Shown here piece after piece: positions 44,150 to 53,735 of a DNA stretch of 53,735 bases. The notes under the pieces were generated by a model. It searched no databases. It was not told where the DNA came from and saw only the letters and a program-made list of their open reading frames with translations. The stretch's first letter is position 1, and each line of letters opens with the position of its first letter. The stretch spans positions 1 to 53,735 of the forward strand of contig CAMDBH010000018.1 in assembly GCA_945889325.1 (NCBI GenBank). Direction: 5' to 3'. The DNA comes from Klebsiella pneumoniae. GTDB lineage: Bacteria; Myxococcota_A; UBA9042. Both the position numbers and the translations under genes were made by a program.

Positions 44150-44275
44150 TGCCAATGCCTTGCTGGCGGTTCGCCGTTGCCTGCGCAGTGTCGGCTGGAT
44201 TTGCCGCGGCGGCAAGCCCGTTGTTGGCATCCTCCAACCGTGGGCGAACGAGAGATTTTCGTGCAAACTAGCCCG

Positions 44276-45568
44276 ATGAGTCCGAAGCACAAGCACAACG
44301 GCGGTCAAGCGGCATTGCTGCGCACAGCCCCGGCGCTGGCGTGGTTGGGCGCGGCTATTGCTGCGTTGTTGCTTGGCTTGTTGTGCGCCGGTTGGGTTGC
44401 GCGCACCGCCCCGACGCTGCGGCCAGATTTGGCGCTCAAATTGGCGGCGCTGGTCTGTTTGCCCTTTCCAGCTTTGATGCTCAACTGGCTGACCACACCG
44501 CCAAACGGCCAAACCCGCAGAATGCTTGGTGAAAGCGCGCCAGCCCAATTGCTATCGTCGCTCCATGCGGTGCGCGTTGCCATGTTGGTGGGCGCGATCG
44601 TGCCGGCGGCGATGGCGCTGGCGGCGCTGCAAGACCCAGAAGTTGCAGCGGACATTTGCCGCACCGCGCTGATAATCCTCGCATCTGTTGGCGCGGTTTA
44701 CGGGTTGGGCGTGACCGCGTTGCTCAGCGCGGTTCGTCTGGTGGCCCAAGGACCAAATTCGATGGCCGCCACGCTGTCTGGCGCCGGCGCGTTTGGGCCC
44801 GCCGAAGCCGCGCCGCTGCTGTACGCGCCGGCGTTCGCTTGGGTCGCCGCCTTGGTTCCAGCCGCAGTGGCCACGGCGGCGTGGTCGGCTGATCCGGTCT
44901 TGTTGAGCCTGTCGCGCTGCATCCTGCTCGTGGTCGCTGCCACTGGCCTGGCCGTGTTTTTGGCGACTCAAGCGCAGCGCCAATTGGGGCCTTGGCTGCA
45001 GGCAGGCATGCTGACGGTCGAATCGGCCCACGCAACACCCTTTGCGCAAAGTGAAATTCTGCCGCCACCGCCGCATTGGTTGCTGTTGTGGCAAGCCCGC
45101 GATGCCAAAATGCAATTTTTTGCGCGTTCGTTTGCACGGACCCAACCGACGGCTTTTGTAGCGACACTGGCGCTTTCGGCGCTTGGCTTGCTGCTGCTGG
45201 GTGATAAGCGCCCTGCGCCGTTGGTCGGCACAATCGCAGGCGCAGTGGCTCTGTGGAGCGGCCTGCGTGCGCTGTGGCAGGCCCAAGACGCAACGCAAGG
45301 CACTGCGGCATGGCTCGGTGTCCAAAGGCCAGCGCAGTCGCAAATCGCTCAGAAATTGGCGTTGGCGCTCGCGCTGCCCGCCGCCGCGGTGCTTTTGCTC
45401 GGCCTGCGCGGTGGCCATTGGCTGGCCGCGGCCATTGGTTGGGCGATCGGGGCCGCGCTTGCCGTGGCTGTTGTCAAAATGATCCAGCCGCGTCATGGGA
45501 TTGCAGCGACACGTCTGGCCTTGGCCGGGTATTTTGCTGCCCTTGCGTTGGCGGCCGGCCAAGTCTGA
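44276..45568 (+). CDS. ABC transporter permease-like multi-pass membrane protein
   Basis: 430 residues from ATG 44276; the open frame extends 666 bases upstream, antisense to E1-alpha, and that part is a shadow. At least ten hydrophobic segments alternate with short loops (LAWLGAAIAALLLGLLCAGW, ALIILASVGAVYGLGVTALL, LALALALPAAAVLLLGLRGG). The Ala/Leu-rich composition is like many exporter permeases. It has no soluble domain or substrate-binding protein. The ATPase gene follows 23 bases later, so the pair probably forms an exporter. Confidence 0.75.
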   Translation: MSPKHKHNGGQAALLRTAPALAWLGAAIAALLLGLLCAGWVARTAPTLRPDLALKLAALVCLPFPALMLNWLTTPPNGQTRRMLGESAPAQLLSSLHAVRVAMLVGAIVPAAMALAALQDPEVAADICRTALIILASVGAVYGLGVTALLSAVRLVAQGPNSMAATLSGAGAFGPAEAAPLLYAPAFAWVAALVPAAVATAAWSADPVLLSLSRCILLVVAATGLAVFLATQAQRQLGPWLQAGMLTVESAHATPFAQSEILPPPPHWLLLWQARDAKMQFFARSFARTQPTAFVATLALSALGLLLLGDKRPAPLVGTIAGAVALWSGLRALWQAQDATQGTAAWLGVQRPAQSQIAQKLALALALPAAAVLLLGLRGGHWLAAAIGWAIGAALAVAVVKMIQPRHGIAATRLALAGYFAALALAAGQV

Positions 45569-45591
45569 ATCTGCCCACAGGGAAATTGGCC

Positions 45592-46323
45592 ATGTCATCT
45601 CAAATTCTGCACGCTACTGGGCTCGACAAGCGATACGGATCGCTGCACGTGCTGCATGGCATTGATCTCACGCTGACGCGAGGCCAAGTCACTGTGATTT
45701 TGGGTGAAAATGGCGCGGGCAAGTCGACGCTGCTGCGCCTGTTGGCTGGTGATTTGTTGGCTGATGGCGGTCAAATTGCCGTGGATGGCCTTGACCTACA
45801 GAGTCAGCCGGCGGCGGCGCGCGCGCTTCTGGTCTATGTCGCGCAACATCCGCCGATGGCGCCGCTTTTGTCGCTGCGCGAGCACGCCCAAGCCATGATC
45901 GCTTTTCGCAACCTTGATGCATCAGCTGCGCTGGCCCAGTTGGAACAGCTGGTGAACACACTGAATTTGCAGCAAGCCATCGATCGGCCGATCCGCGCGC
46001 TGTCGGGAGGTATGGCGCACAAAGCCGCGCTGGTGCTGGCATTTCTCGCAAAGGTGCCGTTGATTATCCTCGACGAACCGCACAGTGGTTTGGACGTGCG
46101 CTCAGCGCTGGCGCTGCGCCAACTCATTGCGCAAGCGCGCGCCCAAGGCACGACTTTTCTGTTGGCGAGCCATTTGGCTGAGGCCACGCTGGCGATCGCC
46201 GATCGCGCGATCGTGCTGCGCGCGGGCGCGATTGCGCTGGATTTGTCGGCCGAACAACTGGCCCAGTTTCACGGCGACGCGCGGGCGTTTGAGCAGACAG
46301 TCCTTGAAGCGATGCAGGGTTAG
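45592..46323 (+). CDS. ABC transporter ATP-binding protein
   Basis: 243 residues from ATG 45592 (GGGAAATTGGCC upstream). Walker A GENGAGKST (about 40-48), signature LSGGMAHK (about 138), Walker B LIILDEP and the switch-region His in LLASHLAE make a complete, active-looking ATPase. The sequence is closest to CcmA/ABC-2-type exporter ATPases by feel, including the short size. It energises the preceding permease; the substrate is unknown. Confidence 0.9.
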   Translation: MSSQILHATGLDKRYGSLHVLHGIDLTLTRGQVTVILGENGAGKSTLLRLLAGDLLADGGQIAVDGLDLQSQPAAARALLVYVAQHPPMAPLLSLREHAQAMIAFRNLDASAALAQLEQLVNTLNLQQAIDRPIRALSGGMAHKAALVLAFLAKVPLIILDEPHSGLDVRSALALRQLIAQARAQGTTFLLASHLAEATLAIADRAIVLRAGAIALDLSAEQLAQFHGDARAFEQTVLEAMQG

Positions 46324-46325
46324 AG

Positions 46326-46353
46326 AGGTGGTGAAAGGGTTTTTTCACAACCT
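46326..46353. terminator. Possible bidirectional terminator hairpin
   Basis: AGGTGGTGAAA (46326-46336) pairs with TTTCACAACCT (46343-46353) with one G-U type mismatch and a 6-base loop, between convergent genes. No U tract follows the stem on either strand, so efficiency is doubtful. Confidence 0.4.
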
Positions 46354-46354
46354 G

Positions 46355-47230
46355 TCACGGCTTTGCCAAAACCATCAAGCGTTCCAACACGTCATGCCGC
46401 AGATGCGGTGCGCGATCGGCGTGAACGGCTGCCCAATCCAGCGCTTGGGTGTCGCTTAGGATGTGCCAACCGGCATCTGCGGCATAGAGCGACATAATTT
46501 CAGGGGTCAACAAACCGATAAACGGCTCACCGAGGCTGGAAAAGGTTTGATGCAAGCCGGACAGCATGGACAAGCCGCGCTTTTTTTCGGCAGCGGGCGG
46601 AATGTAGGTTGCGGCCAAAACACTACCACTTGCACTGACTTGGGCCAGCGTGCGCAACAGCGCCGCGGTCAACGTCATGGGCAAATACGGAATCACGCCT
46701 TCCCAAACCCAAAATACGGGCTCCGCCGCATCAAAACCGGCGCTTGCCAGGGTGGCCGGCAAATCATCCCGACCCAAGTCCACGACAACGAAAGTTAATT
46801 CCTTGGCCACGTGCGGAATCGCGCCCGCCCGCCCGCGTTTGTAGGCTTGGGTGGCTGGGTGATCCAATTCCCAAAAGCGCACGTCCTTCAGGTTTTTCAA
46901 GCGCCAGGCCCGACCATCCAACCCTGCTCCAACAATAACGAATTGCCGAACACCGCTCACATAGGCCTCGTGCCACGCCGCGTCGATCGCGGCTGCACGC
47001 AGGGCGACCAGATCGACACCGCCGCCGGTGGCTCGCCAAAATGCACGCTTGCGCTTGGGGTCATCGCCGACAAACGCCGAGATCGCGGCCAAAATCGTCG
47101 TCGACAGCGGAGGCAGCAAATGTTTTGCCACCGGATCTTCAAAATTGCGCACCCGCGTGACGCCCAAGTCCGCGATTGCACGCATGAGCGCGACCAGACT
47201 TGAAGTAAAACTCGGGCGATTGGCGCGCAT
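46355..47230 (-). CDS. Leucine carboxyl methyltransferase-like SAM-dependent methyltransferase
   Basis: 291 residues, ATG 47230 with GGAG upstream. The SAM-binding start is FVIVGAGLDGRAWRL, followed by FWELDHPATQAYKR and a later VFWVWEGVIPYLP. This order is typical of the LCM/TIGR00027 family of class I methyltransferases. Many bacterial members modify polyketides or unknown small molecules, and no substrate can be named here. There is no operon partner; it converges on the ABC transporter. Confidence 0.85.
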   Translation of the reverse strand: MRANRPSFTSSLVALMRAIADLGVTRVRNFEDPVAKHLLPPLSTTILAAISAFVGDDPKRKRAFWRATGGGVDLVALRAAAIDAAWHEAYVSGVRQFVIVGAGLDGRAWRLKNLKDVRFWELDHPATQAYKRGRAGAIPHVAKELTFVVVDLGRDDLPATLASAGFDAAEPVFWVWEGVIPYLPMTLTAALLRTLAQVSASGSVLAATYIPPAAEKKRGLSMLSGLHQTFSSLGEPFIGLLTPEIMSLYAADAGWHILSDTQALDWAAVHADRAPHLRHDVLERLMVLAKP

Positions 47231-47398
47231 TGCAGCTCCGTTGCTGGCTTAGTGTCGTTGAGAGCGAGTACCTGAGCAAGTGCGGACAAACGACAGCGAA
47301 CGTGACATACTGCGGCGGCTGTGAGGCGCGCGCAGCGTGAAACCGGTGCGCGCAACCGGTCGCTGTGGGTTAAGTTTCGCATTTTGGGCAGGTAACGA

Positions 47399-47914
47399 AT
47401 GATCATTGTGGCAATTATCGCAATAGTTCTCGTGGTTGCCGTGATCGGCTTTTTCGCGATGAAAAAAGGCGCTGCCGCGCAAACGCCGGTTGTCGCTGCC
47501 GCAAAACCTGCCGCGGTGCCGGCCGCCGCAGTCCAAGCGCCTGCGCCAGTGGCGTCGGAGCTGAAGCCGGTAAATTGCTTGACCAAAGGCTCCATGCATG
47601 GCGCGATGCCCCCTTTTGGCAAACTCAGCCTTGACGCTGGGGCACTGATTTTTGAAGCCACCACGCGGATCGTGGCCGGGACGACTTCCGGATTGGCGGC
47701 CGACGACGACGGCGCGTCGACGATGCAATCGATTGGCAGCATGGAGTCTGGCAGTTTTCGCTTTGAAATTCAGCCAGATCGCGTCAAGACCGTGGCGTTT
47801 GACGGCAAACGCGCCATCGTGACGACGCAGGATCAGGTGTATGTTTTTGAGGGTTTAGGCGTGTCGTCAAAGCAGCTCAAGCCATGGTTGGAAGCGCAAG
47901 GCTTTGGCGCGTAA
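47399..47914 (+). CDS. Small membrane-anchored protein of unknown function
   Basis: 171 residues, ATG 47399. An N-terminal transmembrane helix (about 2-20, IIVAIIAIVLVVAVIGFF) is followed by an Ala/Pro-rich linker (about 25-55). The soluble C-terminal part of about 115 residues has alternating strands (GALIFEATTRIVAGTTSG, VKTVAFDGKRAIVTTQDQVYVF). No motif or Cys pair for catalysis. It could be a periplasmic sensor or accessory protein. Divergent from the methyltransferase gene. Confidence 0.65.
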   Translation: MIIVAIIAIVLVVAVIGFFAMKKGAAAQTPVVAAAKPAAVPAAAVQAPAPVASELKPVNCLTKGSMHGAMPPFGKLSLDAGALIFEATTRIVAGTTSGLAADDDGASTMQSIGSMESGSFRFEIQPDRVKTVAFDGKRAIVTTQDQVYVFEGLGVSSKQLKPWLEAQGFGA

Positions 47915-47957
47915 TCCACATGTTCGCGCGTAGCTCCTCCTGCGCACTTGTTACATA

Positions 47958-47974
47958 CTGGACATTTGTTCAGG
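47958..47974 (+). promoter_or_regulatory. Myxococcus-type LexA box at the uvrA promoter
   Basis: CTGGACATTTGTTCAGG matches the Myxococcus xanthus LexA consensus as I recall it (CTRHAMRYBYGTTCAGS) at 16 of 17 positions; the fourth base is G instead of H. It covers the -35 of a likely promoter, TGGACA (47959-47964), a 16-base spacer and TAAGCT (47981-47986), so LexA binding should block uvrA transcription. Confidence 0.6.
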
Positions 47975-48026
47975 TCCTGCTAAGCTGCGGGCGCCGCGGC
48001 ACCTTTACGCCGTGTGGATCTAGCCA

Positions 48027-50987
<2,961 letters not shown>

Positions 50988-52578
50988 GTAGAATCAGCGG
51001 GTGTCAAAGAATTGGGCTGCAGCAACTCCATGTGCAGCGGTCGGTCGGTTGTCGGATGCGGTTGCGCGCGCAACGTGACCGCCTTGCCTTGATAGCTGCC
51101 TGTCACTTCCAATTGCGATCGCCGCCATTGCATCGCCGCGGTGCGCCAACCCGATAGGTGGTTGTCCGCGAGCGCTTGCTCAGTCGCTTCAAGCCAGCGC
51201 CGCGCGTGATCGCCCAGATCTTTGGGCAAATTAGTTAGGTCGCCTGCCGATCCAGCGCCCCCAATGAGCGCGCGCGCCGCCGACCGAATTTGTGGGTCGG
51301 CCCGACCGGGCTCGACGGCCACGCGGCACTGCTTGGCAAAACCCAAATGCCACAGACCTGCCTCAAGCGCATCACCGGCAGGCAGCAGCCACAGGGAGCC
51401 GACATCGACCAAACGCAATTCAACGCGCCTCGCCCTTGGATCGGCGATGACGCCCGCCAAGATACAGCCACCGACCGCGGTGTTTGGCGGCAACGTCGCC
51501 AACCAAGGCCCGAGCGCATCGACGAACGCGCTGTTTTGCGGGTCGACTGTCGGCAAAGCTTCAGGTGTCACGGCGACAAATTCCGTTTCGCCAAACCAAT
51601 CCAAGTATTGATGTGGCACCCCCGTACAGCGCGGCCGAAAAACACACTGCGTGCACTGCGGCATGTGGCGCCGATCGCTGGCCTGAAAGGCGTATTTGTC
51701 CATCGCGCCTTGACGTTCGGCCAAGTCGGCGGTGAACGTGATCGTCGGTTCGCCGCCGTGGTGCAGGCGGTGGGCCTGACCGGGCAGGACGCAAAACGGC
51801 ACGTGCGTGATGTTGACGTCAAAATCGGCGGCGAGTCGGTCCAGATCAGCCAACAATTGCCGGACAGCCGGCACGACTTCGCTAAAACGCGGCAGGATCG
51901 CCTGCATCCACGCCGCCGTGCGCTCACCGGCGCTGACCGGGCGGATCATGTCGATGCACAATTGGCGCACACCGTGGTCAATCAGCAGCGGTGCCAACAA
52001 CGGCAGCGACGCGACCGAGCCCGCGGTCAGGCACATGTTGACCGTCACGTCCTGCTTTCGCTGTTGCAACAGCTTTAAACCTCTGATAATTCGCGCAAAA
52101 GCGCCGGCTTTGCCCACTGCCGCGTCGTGCGAAGGCCCGTCGCCGCCTTGGACGGAAATCCGCCACAGACACGGCCCATCGCTGAGCGCCGCAGCGAGAA
52201 AGCGTTCGTCCCAAGTACGAGAACCATTAGTAAAAATTGTGATTTCGGCAAAACCGAGTTGCCGCGCCAGTTGCAGCGAGGGCAAAAAACTGTCCTGGAT
52301 CGTCGGCTCACCGCCAAGAAAAGTGACGCGGCGCATGCCTTTTTGCGCCGCTGCCTGCAACGCGCGCGCAACCGCTGGTTCTGGTACGGGATCTGCCTTG
52401 CCCTGTTCCGTCAACTGGCCGCTGGCGCAAAATACGCAGCGGTTGTTGCAAAAGTGCCCGAGCTGAATTTCAATTTGACCTGAAGTTTCAACGGTCGTGA
52501 CCACTGACGCTTCGCTCAGCAGGCGCGCGACGTGTTCTGGTGTGGCCGCAGGGGCATGGGGATTGGCTTGGCGGGCCG

Positions 52579-53073
52579 TCACGGACAGCCGGGCGACGAA
52601 CACAGCTTGCCGTCGTCAATCCATTGTTGTAGCACGGCTTTTTCGTCTTCGCTCATCTTGTTTTGGCCACCGGGCGGCATAAAACCCGTTGCTCCAAGCA
52701 CCTGTTGGACTGAATTCTTGGCGATTGAACAGGACGACGCCCAACTGTGACACGGCGTGCAATGGTTGTTGATGACCTCTTTGACCGTTGCAAATGTCAC
52801 CACGGTGCACGCCGGTCCAGTATCCGCTGCAGAAACGTCAGGGGCATTCGGAACGTCGGGAACATCCACAGTCAAGGAATCATTTGATATTGTGTCTTGC
52901 GCTAGCGGAACATCGCTTGAAGTGTCGCCGTCCGATCCAACAGAAGCATCCGCATCGGCGCTGCCATCGGCCGCTGTCGCATCGCCACCGGCAACGGGCG
53001 CAACGGGGGCACCGCACGCGCAGGCGAGGCCAGCAAATGCTAGCAGTGCTGGGATAATTGGGCGGAAGATCAT
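52579..53073 (-). CDS. Lipoprotein with single heme c motif
   Basis: 164 residues, ATG 53073 with GAGGAG upstream. Signal peptide and lipobox (GLACAC), then an Asp/Ser/Ala-rich linker (about 30-88). A small cytochrome-like domain carries one heme motif CTPCH (about 105-109), followed by FMPPGG with a Met that could be the sixth heme ligand and KMSEDEKAVLQQWIDDGKL. This matches the short cytochrome c modules of planctomycete/myxobacterial exported proteins. Extra Cys residues (SSCS, CSSPGC) occur around it. The gene is coupled to the radical SAM gene. Confidence 0.75.
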   Translation of the reverse strand: MIFRPIIPALLAFAGLACACGAPVAPVAGGDATAADGSADADASVGSDGDTSSDVPLAQDTISNDSLTVDVPDVPNAPDVSAADTGPACTVVTFATVKEVINNHCTPCHSWASSCSIAKNSVQQVLGATGFMPPGGQNKMSEDEKAVLQQWIDDGKLCSSPGCP

Positions 53074-53232
53074 GGATACCGGCTCCTCGGTCGTTGCGTC
53101 TGATTTTGGCTATGGGCGTCGGCAAGCCTTCCAATGCCGACAAAGCGTAGCATTTGCCGCTAAGCCGTTGCAACCTGGCTCGCGCGCGAGCGGCGGGCGC
53201 AGCCGTAGCGATAGTGTTTCCAATTCATGAAC

Positions 53233-53735
53233 TTACCAACCGGACACAAGCGCATCCATCGCACCGGGTGCCGTCAAATCGCCGTACGCCTTGACGGCGC
53301 CCGCGGCGCGCAACGCCGCAACGTCGTGTTGACCGGTGGCAACCGCAATACACTGCGCGCCGTTGGCGTGGGCCGCGGCAACGTCCTTTGGCGTGTCGCC
53401 CACGATGACGACGCGGCATTTTTCGATTTCTGTGCCCAGCTTGGCTGCGCCGCGTCGGGCGCCGACGGCGATAAGCGCCGCCCGCTCCTCGGCATCGCAA
53501 CCGAAACCGCCAAAACTAAACAATTCATTGATTCCAAGCGGATGCAGCTTGATCCTTGCGCCAGACTCGACGTTGCCGGTGCCCAGACCCAAGGCGACGT
53601 GCGGCAAAGTGCGCAAGTGCGCCAGCGCGGCCAACACGCCCTCACACGCGCGCAGATGAAACGCGCTCGCAATCGCGCTCGGCAGCAAGTGCAGGTAATG
53701 GGTCAGAATCGCATCGATCTGCGGGTCGGCGGTAG
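53233..53735 (-). CDS. HAD-superfamily phosphatase, 5' end cut by window
   Basis: The frame is open to the right edge of the window, so the N-terminus and the first catalytic Asp motif lie outside. What remains shows HAD features: a cap-like helical stretch (HYLHLLPSAIASAFHL), the hhGxGN motif (LGLGTGN) and motif IV VIVGDTPKD, followed by GAQCIAVATG. This is the pattern of phosphoglycolate-phosphatase-like (Gph) enzymes, which hydrolyse small phosphate esters. The TAA stop is at 53233. Confidence 0.8.
   Translation of the reverse strand, partial: TADPQIDAILTHYLHLLPSAIASAFHLRACEGVLAALAHLRTLPHVALGLGTGNVESGARIKLHPLGINELFSFGGFGCDAEERAALIAVGARRGAAKLGTEIEKCRVVIVGDTPKDVAAAHANGAQCIAVATGQHDVAALRAAGAVKAYGDLTAPGAMDALVSGW

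Noticed and set aside
43610-44275. A 5' extension of the ABC permease frame antisense to E1-alpha
   Set aside because: The E1-alpha motifs are on the other strand; the permease starts naturally at ATG 44276.
46326-46353. A strong rho-independent terminator between ABC and methyltransferase genes
   Set aside because: The stem is real but no U tract follows on either strand; kept only as a weak feature.

Overview
This 53.7 kb window is a dense, protein-coding piece of a Gram-negative chromosome, probably from the phylum Myxococcota (old Deltaproteobacteria) and probably an uncultured, moderately GC-rich lineage. The evidence is a eukaryotic-type Ser/Thr kinase, many secreted lipoproteins with Asp/Ala/Ser-rich linkers and Cys-rich repeats, an IgGFc-binding-type lipoprotein, FG-GAP/UnbV proteins, fibrinogen-like and discoidin-like surface proteins, a strong sigma-54 promoter, and a near-perfect match to the Myxococcus-type LexA box in front of uvrA. 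I found no tRNA, rRNA, CRISPR array, transposase or phage gene. Most genes lie on the minus strand.

Layout. 1-12.5 kb: cell-envelope genes on the minus strand (Cys-rich lipoprotein, TPR protein coupled to a Ser/Thr kinase, metzincin protease, two outer-membrane proteins, two paralogous stalked surface proteins, an IgGFc-binding-type lipoprotein). Between the protease and the barrel protein, on the plus strand, sits a gene-free segment with a sigma-54 promoter followed by a chain of GNRA- and UUCG-capped hairpins: a candidate new structured RNA. 12.5-17.2 kb: a tight minus-strand set (TPR lipoprotein, lipoprotein, rhomboid protease, TlpA thioredoxin, membrane protein). 17.4-24 kb: plus-strand FG-GAP/UnbV giant, di-heme oxidoreductase and an unknown membrane-anchored protein.

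24-31.8 kb: six overlapping minus-strand genes that look like an exopolysaccharide synthesis/export system (YaiO-type outer-membrane barrel, membrane HEAT protein, GT2 synthase fused to an unknown exported domain, alpha/alpha-barrel lipoprotein, small membrane protein, aminotransferase-fold protein without an evident catalytic lysine). 31.9-35.8 kb: housekeeping block yceD-rpmF-rpiB-nrdR-ribD-ribE. 36.5-39.7 kb: zinc-ribbon/TPR protein. 39.8-44.1 kb: 2-oxoacid dehydrogenase E1-alpha followed by a peptidase/beta-propeller/barrel fusion. 44.3-47.2 kb: ABC transporter and an LCM-type methyltransferase. 47.4-53.7 kb: small membrane protein, uvrA, radical SAM protein with a heme-motif lipoprotein, and a HAD phosphatase cut by the window edge.

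Three places between 3.5 and 5.4 kb suggest single-base indels (two in the kinase 5' end, one in a C10 tract of an outer-membrane gene); these may be assembly errors or real variation. All functions are inferred from motifs read by eye; no searches were run.
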